Positions 1 to 8,452 of a stretch of 64,000 nt of DNA are shown in pieces. The DNA comes from Polaribacter sejongensis. Its GTDB lineage: Bacteria; Bacteroidota; Bacteroidia; Flavobacteriales; Flavobacteriaceae. Numbering within the stretch: position 1 is the first letter of the stretch; every line of letters starts with the position of its first letter. The position numbers were made by a program, and so were the translations under genes. The stretch covers positions 3,851,501 to 3,915,500 of the forward strand of contig NZ_CP150667.1 in assembly GCF_038024065.1 (NCBI RefSeq). Direction: 5' to 3'. Under the pieces are notes generated by a model. That model did not search any database. It was not told where the DNA came from and saw only the letters and a list, made by a program, of their open reading frames with translations.

Positions 1-362
1 TTTTAACGGAAAAAGGTGCAAGAAGAGCATTGTTATTACCAGTTGGTGGTGCGTTTCACTCGCCAATGATGGAACCTGCAAGAGCAGAATTAGCGGCTGC
101 AATTGAAGCGACTGTATTTAGCAAACCTACTTGTGCTGTATACCAAAATGTAGTTGCCAAAGCGGTTACGAGTCCGGATGAAATTAAAGAAAACTTAATT
201 GCTCAGTTAACTGCACCAGTAAAATGGACGCAATGTGTACAAGCAATGATTGCTGATGGTGGAACGGAATTTATTGAGGTAGGACCTGGTAAAGTGTTAC
301 AAGGTTTAATGCGTAAGATTGATAGATCTGTTGCTGCTTCGGGAGCTGCATTAGCGGAATAG
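1..362 (+). CDS. fabD: Malonyl CoA-ACP transacylase FabD, C-terminal part (5' end outside window)
   Basis: This is the C-terminal ~119 residues of FabD, which loads malonyl groups onto acyl carrier protein for type II fatty acid synthesis in the cytoplasm. The reading frame is open from base 3 (the first in-window codons read LTEKGARRALLLPVGGAFHS), so the gene begins upstream. Family motifs seen are PVGGAFHSPMM, which carries the second catalytic-dyad histidine, and EFIEVGPGKVLQGLM near the end, the conserved FabD C-terminal strand. A strong terminator follows 29 bases after the stop. Degenerate copies of this 3' end recur at 7406-7477 and 8577-8648. Confidence 0.93.
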   Translation, partial: LTEKGARRALLLPVGGAFHSPMMEPARAELAAAIEATVFSKPTCAVYQNVVAKAVTSPDEIKENLIAQLTAPVKWTQCVQAMIADGGTEFIEVGPGKVLQGLMRKIDRSVAASGAALAE

Positions 363-390
363 ATTTTAACGAAATATTTAAATATTAAAA

Positions 391-420
391 AAACGAACTT
401 GTGAGAGTTCGTTTTTTTTT
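391..420 (+). terminator. Rho-independent terminator of fabD
   Basis: A 9-bp stem (AAACGAACT pairing with AGTTCGTTT) with a six-base loop is followed by a T run. Very similar hairpins follow the fabD-like fragments at 7482-7515 and 8653-8687, each about 30 bases before GTTAACG. Confidence 0.85.
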
Positions 421-440
421 GTGGCCGAATTTTTGGTGTC

Positions 441-570
441 GTTAACGTGTTGGTATATGAAAAGTAGTAGAATAATAATGCTTTTACTTTCAGTTTATAC
501 ACAAAATAGTAGAAAAGCACAAACTTTGTAGCCCACACTTAACTGCTATTTTTTATATAACGTGTTGTGG
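441..570. repeat. Imperfect palindromic element at the 3' side of cargo genes (copy 1)
   Basis: The element starts with GTTAACG and ends with GTTGTGG. Its left arm (GTTGGTATATGAAAAGTAG) is an imperfect reverse complement of its right arm (CTGCTATTTTTTATATAACG). It ends 8 bases before the stop codon of the minus-strand gene at 579-956. The heptamer CCACAAC, the complement of its right end, recurs at 2631 on the other side of the cargo. The same architecture is seen at 7536-7732, 8707-8840 and 10218-10353. A recombination function is inference. Confidence 0.6.
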
Positions 571-578
571 TTTGTATA

Positions 579-956
579 TTATTCTATTTCAGTAATTGCA
601 ACAGTTTTAGTAAAGTGTTTTTTTTCAATTATAATTACAATATGCTTATTTAAATATACAGCTAAATCATAATTTCTAACTTTATCATTATCATAATAGG
701 CTCCAGATTTTTTTATTATTGTATTCATACAATATATTTTTGTTGGCTTTAAATTATACAAAGTGTCTGTAATAGATAGTGAAGTAAATTCTGCTGAATT
801 ATCATTGTCTTTAAATACAAAAATATGTTCTTTTTCTGTATAGTCAAATCCTTTTTTTAAGTATTTGCCATCTAGCTTTATAAATAAAGTATCTTTTACT
901 TTTTGAGAGAAACAAATAAAAGGAAGAAATAATATGACTAAAAATATTTTTTTCAT
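579..956 (-). CDS. Small exported protein of unknown function
   Basis: This 125-residue protein has a clear N-terminal signal peptide (MKKIFLVILFLPFICFSQ, cleavage probable before or after the final Q), so it is probably periplasmic or surface located. No family is recognised; the mature part is a mixed hydrophilic sequence with alternating hydrophobic residues that could form a small beta-rich fold. Its ATG overlaps the stop of the upstream gene 956-2533 by one base (TAATG), which suggests translational coupling and a shared role with that metallopeptidase-like lipoprotein, perhaps as partner or inhibitor (inference). It is the last gene of the accessory segment between fabD and the M16 peptidase. 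Confidence 0.6.
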   Translation of the reverse strand: MKKIFLVILFLPFICFSQKVKDTLFIKLDGKYLKKGFDYTEKEHIFVFKDNDNSAEFTSLSITDTLYNLKPTKIYCMNTIIKKSGAYYDNDKVRNYDLAVYLNKHIVIIIEKKHFTKTVAITEIE

Positions 957-2533
957 TACTTACAAAAGTTTTTAGTTAAGCCCGATAGGTTTGTATTAAT
1001 TGTATTATTTATTTTAATTGTGTCTTTACCTTTATCTAGCCAAGCTTGTAATTTATGGTTTTTTAATCCTTGCCATGCAAGCGCCTCATAAATATTATCT
1101 AAAGTATTTAATGGATAATTTTCTTTGTAATATTTTACCTCATTAGGTATTAATTTTTGATGAGTATTTTTTAGTGCTAATATCATTTCGTTTAAATATA
1201 ATTTAGCCATAGTCTCGTGTTGAGGGTCTGGTTTAAAGTTAACATTTTTAAAATGGTTAAACGTTTGTTTAAAATCTAAATCACCGTTTATTGAATATTT
1301 TGTATTTAATTTTCTAAACATATCTGCATGTATATATTCATGTAGTATAGTTCTTATGCCAGCTAATGAAGACATATTTGATAATCTTCCAGTACTAATA
1401 TTAATATTTATTAATGAAGAACCAGGTAGATACGTAGTTTTTCCATTAAGTTCAATATTAGTATTTTTTCTAAAAATTTTATCTTTTGAAGATATATTTA
1501 TGTTAAATTCAGAGTTTCCATTAAAATTAGCTAATAAATCTTTAACAAAATCATTACTATCTTTGGTTAAACTATCGTTTAAACACTCTGCTTTACCTGT
1601 AAGGTCAGAGGAATCAATATGATCTTCCAAATCCTTTACACAATCACCATTACTATTAGGAAATAACCCTGGTCCACAATAACTAATTGCATCATTAATA
1701 AAAGCAATTTTTTCTTCTTTTTCTCCAGTATTGTTAGTGCCTGTTTTTTTATAGATACCAGCACCATTTGGCCCAAATCTATTCATTTCGGGTAAACTAC
1801 CTCTAGTTATACAAATTTCCTCATAATCATACCCAGTTATTGTTGTACCGTGGTATACTATAAAAATTCCGTCTTCATCACTAGATATATTATACCAATC
1901 TGTATATTCTGTAACAAGTCTAACAGTTTCACAATTTGAATCGCTTTTAGCAAATGTTGATGTTGAAGATTCTTTTTTTGTTTTAAAAGGTGAATAGTGT
2001 GTTACATTACCTTTATCGACTTTTTTAGTATAGACAAAGTTTTTTTCTTTATCTACTAAATAAATGATACCAGAATAATTTTTAGAATTAGAGAATGAAA
2101 CTTCTGAATTAATTAAATGACTATTTTGGGTGTCTACATTTTGATAAAATTTGGCAGCAAAAAAATTAAAATCTCCTTCATTATTTTGAATGGCTACTAT
2201 TTTATATTTAGTATAATACCCTCCTTTTCGTTTAAGTTTGTTTAACTCATTGGGGTTCAATAAAGAAGTATAATTGACAGGAAGTTCGTAGTAAAATAAT
2301 TCTAAATCTTCGGAGTAGGATTTTACAGGGCTGCTAAAATCTACAGTAAATTAATAAGGAATTAAGTTGCTAAAATCATTTTGATTAAAGGTTTTTTGTA
2401 GTTGTTCAGAAATAGTGTTTTCCTGAACTAGTTGGTTTTCTTCTTTTTCACAATTCCAGAGTAATAATGAAATTCCAATGAAAAGAATTCTAGTTTTTAG
2501 AAGGTTGATTAATTTGTTTTTGTTCGTTTTCAT
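956..2533 (-). pseudogene. Lipoprotein with HExxH metallopeptidase-like motif, interrupted by an in-frame stop
   Basis: Two open stretches lie in the same frame and are separated by one TAA at 2351-2353 (codon 61 of 525). The first 60 codons encode a Bacteroidota-type lipoprotein signal (hydrophobic core, then LLLWNCEKEEN). After the stop, 30 codons (FTVDFSSPVKSYSEDLELFY onward) run without a break into the 434-codon remainder. The C-terminal third has LHEYIHADMF, an HExxH zinc-binding motif, as in bacteroidete surface proteins of unknown substrate. The simplest reading is a recent nonsense mutation. A sequencing error or readthrough cannot be excluded, and the long downstream part may still be translated from an internal start (for example TTG at 2260). 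The frame otherwise shows no further damage. Confidence 0.7.
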
Positions 2534-2630
2534 ATATCGATATAAATTTAATGATTAATATTCGTTTTTTGTTATTTAACAAGCTGCAATTTTTGAATAT
2601 TCACTTCAGCTCATAGATGAGCCATATAAA

Positions 2631-2682
2631 CCACAACTCTAATAATATAAAATCATTCAATGTTTTATATCAGAAGTTAACG
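2631..2682. repeat. Right-boundary palindrome of accessory segment (copy 1)
   Basis: A 52-base imperfect palindrome begins CCACAACTC and ends AGAAGTTAACG. Inside it TATAAAA and TTTTATA form a hairpin. Close copies are at 8313-8366 and 10793-10846, always upstream of the first minus-strand cargo gene. The final GTTAACG is the direct repeat of the one at 441-447. Confidence 0.6.
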
Positions 2683-2789
2683 AAGTTAGCTTTTTAAAAA
2701 CTTAGAAGCAAATTAAATTAGTTCTTTTGTATTTGTTTTATGCAGATACTATTGTGTTTTACTTTGCTAAGCATTTTAATAAAAAACAC

Positions 2790-2826
2790 AAAAAAAAGCC
2801 CCAATTTCAAAATTGAAATTGGGGCT
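2790..2826 (-). terminator. Terminator of the M16 peptidase gene
   Basis: A perfect 14-bp stem (AGCCCCAATTTCAA with its complement) is followed on the minus strand by a run of T. It lies 22 bases beyond the stop codon at 2848. Confidence 0.88.
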
Positions 2827-2847
2827 TCTATAAAAATATTTTTAAAG

Positions 2848-5682
2848 CTAATTTTTTATTCTTTGTATTTTATTCAATAAAATTGGTTCTCCATAACCAA
2901 GTTCTTTCATTCTTTCTAGTTGAGTTTCTGCATCACCCACAACTAGCCAAATCATTTTATTAGGATTCACATATTTGTTAGCTAATGCTGTAATTTGTTC
3001 TTTAGTCATGTTGTTAACCGTATTTTCTTGGTCTTTTACATAATCTGCACTCCAACCATAATTACTAATATTAGACAACATATTTAGTTTTGCTCTAGAA
3101 GTTTCAAAAGCTCTTGCGTTACTTTTAATTAAGAAACTTTTTGTGGTTTCTAAATCTTTGTTAGAAAAAGTAGTTGGGTATTCTTCTAAAATTTGCTTTA
3201 CCAATTGAGCAGATTCTAAAGTAACATTAGAACGTACACTACTAGAAACGGTAAAAGCACCTTTTGCTTTTGTACCAGAAAATCCAGAACGAACTCCGTA
3301 CGTATATCCTTTTCCTTCACGTAATTCTTGCGTTAAACGAGAAGCAAAACCACCGCCACCTAAAATATAATTCATCACAGAAGCTGCGTAAAAATCTTTA
3401 TCCGTTGCCGCCAAAGCTGGAGCACCGAATTGTAAAACAGATTGTTTTGCATTCGGAATATCATAAAAATAAACAGCTGGTTTTGTTGGTGTATCTGGTG
3501 TTCTATAAGTTGGAATGGTAACTTCTTTAGCTTTCCAATTAGTGTTTAGTGTTGTTAAAGAAGCAATTACTTTTTCTTTAGAAATATCACCTACAACCAA
3601 CATTTTAGCAACAGAAGGAGAAATGTACTTGTTGTAATACGTTTTTAAATCTTCTATAGAAATGGTTTCTACAGATGTTGTTGTTCCTAAAATATTTTTA
3701 GAACGAATGTTGTCTTTTCCGTAAATTAATTGATTGTAAGCATTTCTTGCTACAGAATTAGGGCTCGCTTCTTGCTGACGTAAATTAGCAATCGTAGCTT
3801 TTTTAAGTAAATCGAATTCGTTTTCATCGAACCTTGGTTCTAATAAAATTTCTTGGGCTAAAGCCAATGTTTTATCATAGTTTTTAGCTAAAGTTGTTCC
3901 GCTTAAAGTTATGTTTTCAACATCTGAATAGACATAAATAGAAGCGCCTAATTCTTGAATAGCTTCTTCTAATTCTTTTACGCTTTTGTTTTTGGTCCCT
4001 TTATTTAATAAATCTGCAGTTAAGTTAGCAACACCTAACTTGTCCATAGATTCTAATAATTGGCCACCATCAATTGTAATATTGAATTGAACTAAAGGTA
4101 CTTCGTCATTTTCAATTCCAAAGATTCTTAAACCGTTTTCTAAACTACTTTCATATACTTTAGGAACTGCTAAAGATGGAGTTTCACCATAATTTGGTTC
4201 TACGCTTCTATCAAAAGTAGAAGGCGTTTTCTCATACGTTGCTGCAATTTTAGGGTCAAAATTTTCTTCTGCGCCTGTTACAATTTTTTCTTCAACAACA
4301 TCTGCTAATTCAGAATTTGTCAGCGCTAATTCGGCATTACTTTTAGGAACAAAACTTGTTGCTATGTAATTTTTATTTTTGATGTATGTATTATAAACAC
4401 GCATTACATCTGCTGTGGTAACAGATAATGTTCTCTTAATATCTTCTGTAACAAAGCCAGGGTTGCCTAAATAGGTATTGTATGATGCTAAATTTGTCCC
4501 TTTACCTAAAACGCTAGAAAGTCCTGCGTAAAAATTAGTTTCCTGACCTGCTTTTATTCTGTTTAAATCTTTTTCTGAAATTCCTTCAGTTTCAAACTGT
4601 GCCAATCCTTTTTCAACTCCAGCTTTTACATCGTCTAATTTTACATTATTAAAAGCTCTTATCGAAATCTGAATTTCTCCTGCCAATTCAGAATTTCTAC
4701 TGTACATACCTGTTCTAGATGTCAATTTTAAATCATCAACTAAAACTTGATTAAGAGGTGCAGATTTACCATCTGTTAAATATTGAGACAATACATCTAG
4801 CGCATAAGAGTCTGGATTGTATTGCTCTACAGTTGGCCAAACCATTGTTAATTGCGGAACTCTGGCAAAGTTATCTTCGTAATATAAAAACTTGGTTTCT
4901 TTAACAATACCAGGTCGTTTAGTTAATGCAGGTATTTCTTCTTTTCCTTTTGGTATTTCATCAAAATATTTGTGAACCCATTCTGTAGCTTGTGCAATAT
5001 CTATATCTCCAGACAAGACTAAAGTAGCATTGTTTGGTACATACCATTTCTTATAAAAATCTTTTACGTCTTGTAAGGTTGCATTTTGTAAGTCTTCTAA
5101 AGAGCCAATAACTTGCCAGTTATATGGATGGTCTTTTGGGTATAAGTTTTTACCAATTACATATTGGTTATGTCCATACGGTCTGTTGTCTATACTTTGT
5201 CTTTTTTCGTTTTTTACTACTTGTTTTTCTTTTGATAAAACGGGGTCTGTAACTGTGTTTATAAAATAGCCTAATTTATCTGCTTCTGCCCAAATCATTT
5301 TTTCTAGACCATCTTTTGGTACCGTTTGTAAGTAGTTTGTTCTGTCTCTAGAAGTAGATCCATTAGCACCAGAACCACCAATTCTTGCACTCATTTTATC
5401 CAATCCACCTTTTCCTAAATTTTCTGATTCTAAGAATAGTAAATGTTCAAATAAATGAGCAAAACCAGTTCTACCTTCCACTTCTCTTGCAGATCCAACA
5501 TGAACCATTAGTTCTACTGCTACCACTGGGTCTGATTTATCTACATGAAAAACAACACCTAAGCCGTTTTCTAGTTCAATTTTTTTATAATTGATACTCA
5601 GTTCTGGTGTTTTTTCTTCGGATGATTTTTTACAACTTAATAAGCAAGTTGTTGCTAAGAATACAAGTAATATTTTTTTCAT
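2848..5682 (-). CDS. M16 (insulinase/pitrilysin) family zinc metallopeptidase, lipoprotein
   Basis: This 944-residue two-domain M16 peptidase is predicted to degrade peptides in the periplasm or at the membrane. The start chosen is the ATG at 5682, because it gives a proper lipoprotein signal (MKKILLVFLATTCLLSC, lipidated Cys17); the longer open frame up to 5820 is rejected. The inverted zinc motif HxxEH is at residues 76-80 (HLFEH), in the first half. The second half (from about residue 510) repeats the M16 fold without the motif, as in two-domain family members where one half is catalytic. Residues typical of the family (GKGYTYGVRS, GGGFASRL) are present in the C-terminal half. It has its own terminator. 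Confidence 0.9.
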   Translation of the reverse strand: MKKILLVFLATTCLLSCKKSSEEKTPELSINYKKIELENGLGVVFHVDKSDPVVAVELMVHVGSAREVEGRTGFAHLFEHLLFLESENLGKGGLDKMSARIGGSGANGSTSRDRTNYLQTVPKDGLEKMIWAEADKLGYFINTVTDPVLSKEKQVVKNEKRQSIDNRPYGHNQYVIGKNLYPKDHPYNWQVIGSLEDLQNATLQDVKDFYKKWYVPNNATLVLSGDIDIAQATEWVHKYFDEIPKGKEEIPALTKRPGIVKETKFLYYEDNFARVPQLTMVWPTVEQYNPDSYALDVLSQYLTDGKSAPLNQVLVDDLKLTSRTGMYSRNSELAGEIQISIRAFNNVKLDDVKAGVEKGLAQFETEGISEKDLNRIKAGQETNFYAGLSSVLGKGTNLASYNTYLGNPGFVTEDIKRTLSVTTADVMRVYNTYIKNKNYIATSFVPKSNAELALTNSELADVVEEKIVTGAEENFDPKIAATYEKTPSTFDRSVEPNYGETPSLAVPKVYESSLENGLRIFGIENDEVPLVQFNITIDGGQLLESMDKLGVANLTADLLNKGTKNKSVKELEEAIQELGASIYVYSDVENITLSGTTLAKNYDKTLALAQEILLEPRFDENEFDLLKKATIANLRQQEASPNSVARNAYNQLIYGKDNIRSKNILGTTTSVETISIEDLKTYYNKYISPSVAKMLVVGDISKEKVIASLTTLNTNWKAKEVTIPTYRTPDTPTKPAVYFYDIPNAKQSVLQFGAPALAATDKDFYAASVMNYILGGGGFASRLTQELREGKGYTYGVRSGFSGTKAKGAFTVSSSVRSNVTLESAQLVKQILEEYPTTFSNKDLETTKSFLIKSNARAFETSRAKLNMLSNISNYGWSADYVKDQENTVNNMTKEQITALANKYVNPNKMIWLVVGDAETQLERMKELGYGEPILLNKIQRIKN

Positions 5683-5759
5683 TTTGGTTGATTTTAAGCT
5701 TTTAAAAATACTATTATTTATTGATGAGCATATTTTTGTGTTGTTAAATATAATGCAAA

Positions 5760-5788
5760 AAAAAATCCTAAACTTTAGTTTAGAATTT
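5760..5788 (-). terminator. Terminator downstream of the small gene 5795-5989
   Basis: A 12-bp stem with one mismatch (AAATCCTAAACT against AGTTTAGAATTT) and a two-base loop is followed on the minus strand by a run of about eight T. Confidence 0.7.
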
Positions 5789-5794
5789 TGAATA

Positions 5795-5989
5795 TTATTT
5801 AGATAAAACGCAGTCTTCACAAGCTTTAATTTCTCCGTAATATGTTTCTCTATATTTGTGTACCGTTTCTATAGGTATGATATTAAATAATCTTTTTTGA
5901 ATGTAGGTTACATTGGTGTGTAGTTTTCCCATTTTGGGCGTAAATCGTTTTTCTAAGCGTGTTTTTCTTTTAATTTTAATCAGTTTCAT
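5795..5989 (-). CDS. Small conserved flavobacterial protein of unknown function
   Basis: This encodes 64 residues if started at the ATG at 5989 (MKLIKIKRKTRLEKRF); an in-frame ATG five codons upstream (6004) is possible. The protein is very basic in its first half and ends in a short acidic segment with a CxxC pair (KACEDCVLSK). I recognise the sequence type as a short protein conserved in Flavobacteriaceae, but no function is known to me. The CxxC and basic N-terminus could indicate nucleic-acid or metal binding (inference). It is followed by its own terminator, so it is probably transcribed alone. Confidence 0.7.
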   Translation of the reverse strand: MKLIKIKRKTRLEKRFTPKMGKLHTNVTYIQKRLFNIIPIETVHKYRETYYGEIKACEDCVLSK

Positions 5990-6004
5990 GTTTTCTAGTA
6001 TCAT

Positions 6005-6468
6005 TAATAAATCGGCTGCAAATTTATTATGATTTGAAAGGGCTGTCTATTTATAACTGTTAAAATCCGATAAAAGGGTGAAGAAACATGAATATGTAAA
6101 ACATTACAAGTAGGTTTTATGGATATGATATTCTAAGGGTGATATAATTATCATATAAGAACATTAAAAAGCAGGAAACTGATTGAAAATCGTGAGAATT
6201 ACTTGTAATTAATGGTTTTTGTTTCTTGTTTGGGTGAATTATGAACTGTTTTTGTAAATTTACTAAAACTTAGCTATAAATTATTTGTCAAATAATCAAT
6301 CAGATTTAGATAGAGATTTTTTTCCACCTTTATTTTCTTTTATGATCATACTTCATAAAATAGGGGATTGATGTACCTATTAAATATTCTAAACTTATGA
6401 ATTAAGCAGCAAAACGAGTTTTAATTATTACTGATGTCGTAAATTGTTTACAAATAATAAGTTACTCG
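6005..6468. other. Gene-free 464-base interval, no feature recognised
   Basis: The stretch is AT-rich with stops in all frames. I see no convincing ORF, no hairpin with T run and no copy of the repeat families found elsewhere. It must contain the promoter for the minus-strand gene 5795-5989. Confidence 0.5.
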
Positions 6469-7143
6469 TTATTCATTCTCATAATCATGTACAAATATGA
6501 TGAAAGGACTGCTAGCCATTAAGTTCGGGTTTGTTCCTTCAATTCCTTCGGGAATTGGTTGGTTGCGTGTTTCGTAGTACTTTTTCCAACTAGGCATAGG
6601 GTTTCCTGTGCTGTCGTTAAATGTCATTGGTTGTGTAAGAAAAGGAATAGAATCTTTAGGTAGGTCTTGAGAAGAAAACATTTTATAAACTAATTCGGAA
6701 CAATAATAAGAATTGTCATCCCATAAAAAAATCTCATCATAAGGTGTTTTTATTCTTTCAATACCATAGGCTATTGCTTTAGAAATATAAGGCTGGTAAT
6801 AACTATCTAGTCTAGCCACTGTGGTTTGAGATTTATTGAGTTTATTTTTATTTCTATTCAGAAACTTTTGCAATGGAGTCTGACGAATACCTTCTTTTGG
6901 TATCGCTTCTACTACAAACCATTCTTTATTTTTTTGCATTGCCATACCAACATGCGAATAGTTTTTAGAAACTGAAGTTGCCGTTACGTTTTTAATAGCA
7001 TTGTCTATTTCACCTGTTCCTGTGTTTTGAAATAGTAAGTCTCCTTGTTGCAGTTCAAATTTATTCTTTTGACTAGTTTTGCAACTGAATAAAATTAAAG
7101 AGAGTATAAGGAAAGGATAAGTCTGATTTAAGATTTTATTCAT
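6469..7143 (-). CDS. YiiX/YebB-like cysteine hydrolase (permuted NlpC/P60 type), lipoprotein
   Basis: The 224-residue protein has a lipoprotein signal (LILSLILFSC, lipidated Cys21), so it is anchored in the envelope. It matches the YiiX-like permuted papain-fold amidase/hydrolase family: an N-terminal GDLLFQNTG block, the histidine in YSHVGMAM (His64) and the nucleophile in SYYCSELVYK (Cys148), in the permuted order His before Cys. Members act on amide or ester bonds in peptidoglycan or lipids, and the substrate here is unknown. It is a single gene; no partner is evident. Directly downstream of its promoter side lies the decayed radical SAM fragment at 7252. Confidence 0.83.
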   Translation of the reverse strand: MNKILNQTYPFLILSLILFSCKTSQKNKFELQQGDLLFQNTGTGEIDNAIKNVTATSVSKNYSHVGMAMQKNKEWFVVEAIPKEGIRQTPLQKFLNRNKNKLNKSQTTVARLDSYYQPYISKAIAYGIERIKTPYDEIFLWDDNSYYCSELVYKMFSSQDLPKDSIPFLTQPMTFNDSTGNPMPSWKKYYETRNQPIPEGIEGTNPNLMASSPFIIFVHDYENE

Positions 7144-7251
7144 GATTTATTGTTGTTAAATTTAGGAATCGCAAAATTACAACGAACTAAATAGATCTAG
7201 AATTATTTTAGATTTTTATTTTAACGATTAATCATACCAAGTATGTTTCTG

Positions 7252-7405
7252 CTATTTTTTTAAACTAACATTTACAACTTGTTTAATATTCTCAATCTCC
7301 GTATAATCCTTCCCTTGCCAAATATTTTCTAACTCCAGTTGTTTGTCAATTTGGGCAACCATTTCAAAATTTTTAAGTCCGCTGTGTTTTGGTTAAATAC
7401 TAAGA
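7252..7405 (-). pseudogene. 3'-end fragment of a TIGR01212-type radical SAM gene (copy C)
   Basis: The translation reads GLKNFEMVAQIDKQLELENI and continues WQGKDYTEIENIKQVVNVSL before a stop, matching the last ~45 residues of the intact gene at 10933-11877 up to WQGK. After that the tail differs and is longer. Upstream an in-frame TAA occurs (NLSI-stop-PKHSG, against LLIAPKWNG in the intact protein) and homology stops at about 7405, where a fabD-like 3' end begins on the opposite strand. It is a remnant with no function of its own. Confidence 0.75.
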
Positions 7406-7477
7406 TTTAAAAATGTTGCAATCGAATTTATAGAAGTTGGATATGGGGAGTTATTGAAATGTTTAATGAGTCTTTAA
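7406..7477 (+). pseudogene. 3'-end fragment resembling fabD (copy C)
   Basis: In the plus frame it reads AIEFIEVGYGELLKCLMSL then stop, which aligns with TEFIEVGPGKVLQGLMRKI of FabD at the start of the window. It is followed at the expected distance by a hairpin like the fabD terminator. The match is short but the combination of frame, stop and terminator makes a decayed fabD end the best explanation. Confidence 0.6.
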
Positions 7478-7481
7478 AATG

Positions 7482-7515
7482 AAAAAACGAACAAGAAAGA
7501 GTTCGTTTTTATTTT
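7482..7515 (+). terminator. fabD-type terminator copy (C)
   Basis: An eight-bp stem (AAACGAAC with GTTCGTTT) and an 8-base loop are followed by T-rich sequence. It is nearly identical to 8653-8687 and similar to 391-420. Confidence 0.75.
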
Positions 7516-7535
7516 TGTGATTGATTTTCGGTTTC

Positions 7536-7732
7536 GTTAACGGATTGGTATAAGAAACGTAGGGCAGTAGATAAGCACTATCGTTTCGGGTTTAACACTT
7601 AGCTAAATATAAATATTTTGATTTTATATTTTCGGATTTAAATGCCAAATTTTATATTTAGCGGACTTTGTAAATAAACACAGAACTTTGGAATTAAGAC
7701 AAAAGCCCTATGCTTTTTATACATTGTTGGCA
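7536..7732. repeat. Imperfect palindromic element at the 3' side of cargo genes (copy 2)
   Basis: It starts with GTTAACG and ends with GTTGGCA. The left arm GTATAAGAAACGTAGGGC is complementary to the right arm AGCCCTATGCTTTTTATAC with few mismatches. The interior also contains self-complementary stretches (AAATATAAATATTT-like). At 197 bases it is the longest of the four copies. It lies 27 bases beyond the stop of the small gene 7760-7927. Confidence 0.6.
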
Positions 7733-7759
7733 TTTCGTTGTTTTTATTCCGATTTTTAA

Positions 7760-7927
7760 TTATTCAGTTGAGTTTTGTTTTTTGAATGGAATCCATTTTA
7801 AAATTAATCCTAAACCTACAGCACATAAAAATCCTGAAGCTGTCTTCATAAAACTATTATCAAGTAATAAATATGCTATAATTGCGAAAATCAAAACTGC
7901 AATTCCCTTAATTTGTGATTTATTCAT
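7760..7927 (-). CDS. Small membrane protein, 55 residues
   Basis: The ATG at 7927 opens a frame MNKSQIKGIAVLIFAIIAYL with two hydrophobic segments (about residues 8-22 and 30-46) ending in WIPFKKQNSTE. The size, two-helix layout and KxIPFK-type end resemble small inner-membrane proteins common in flavobacteria, and no function is known to me. It is the second gene of a two-gene cargo, downstream of 8103-8276. A motif AATTGGCGnAAT...ATCACTCA lies upstream of both genes. The opposite-strand open frame here is not credible. Confidence 0.65.
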   Translation of the reverse strand: MNKSQIKGIAVLIFAIIAYLLLDNSFMKTASGFLCAVGLGLILKWIPFKKQNSTE

Positions 7928-8102
7928 AATGTTATTTTTTCTAATTTATAATATTTTTCAATTCCGCAAACTTTCTAAATTCCGATTTTGAGTGATAATT
8001 CCGCCAATTTAATTTTCAGAGTTTGAGTAAATTCACACGTTTTGCAATTCCCACAATTCATAAATTTAATTTTGTTGACGAGCGAGAGAGTGTTCATAAT
8101 TT

Positions 8103-8276
8103 TTATGCTGTACTTTTCTTCTTTTTTAAGGTAAATAATAGTGAAATAACACAAATTATTACAATACCAATTGGATTTACTTTTGAGTTTTCAAATTTTA
8201 TAAACTCAAAAAAAATATTTAAACCAAAAAATAATAATCCTAAACTTTGTATAATTACAAATATCTTATTTTTCAT
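8103..8276 (-). CDS. Small membrane protein, 57 residues
   Basis: The frame from the ATG at 8276 reads MKNKIFVIIQSLGLLFFGLN, then a polar hinge and a second hydrophobic stretch (PIGIVIICVISLLFTL), ending in KKKKSTA. This predicts two transmembrane helices with a positively charged cytoplasmic tail. No family is recognised. It sits as the promoter-proximal gene of a small cargo pair between the palindromes at 7536-7732 and 8313-8366. Confidence 0.62.
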   Translation of the reverse strand: MKNKIFVIIQSLGLLFFGLNIFFEFIKFENSKVNPIGIVIICVISLLFTLKKKKSTA

Positions 8277-8312
8277 ACTTTTTTATTTTGTGTTGAGTGA
8301 TTTCGCCAATTA

Positions 8313-8366
8313 CTTGCAACTCTTATGATATTAAATCATTGCAATGTTTTATATCAGAAGCTAACG
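8313..8366. repeat. Right-boundary palindrome (copy 2)
   Basis: The 54-base imperfect palindrome has GATATTAAA facing TTTTATATC and ends AGAAGCTAACG (GCTAACG instead of GTTAACG). Immediately after, AGCTAAC-GAA-GTTAGCT plus T6 forms a small terminator-like hairpin. The next ~110 bases are almost identical to those following 10793-10846. Confidence 0.6.
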
Positions 8367-8452
8367 AAGTTAGCTTTTTTTAATTTTAGAATCAAACTAA
8401 ATTAACTCTTTTGTGGTTGTTTTTAAGCTGAAAATTAGAGTGTTTTTTATAC

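Noticed and set aside
203..538. Minus-strand open frame of 111 codons over the fabD end and terminator
   Set aside because: Antisense to fabD, crosses its terminator and a palindromic repeat, and has no recognisable product.
5683..5820. 46-codon extension of the M16 peptidase frame
   Set aside because: It overlaps the upstream small gene and its terminator, and the ATG at 5682 gives a perfect lipoprotein signal.
7710..8328. Two plus-strand open frames (93 and 101 codons)
   Set aside because: They are antisense to the two small membrane protein genes at 7760-7927 and 8103-8276, whose sequences look far more like real proteins.
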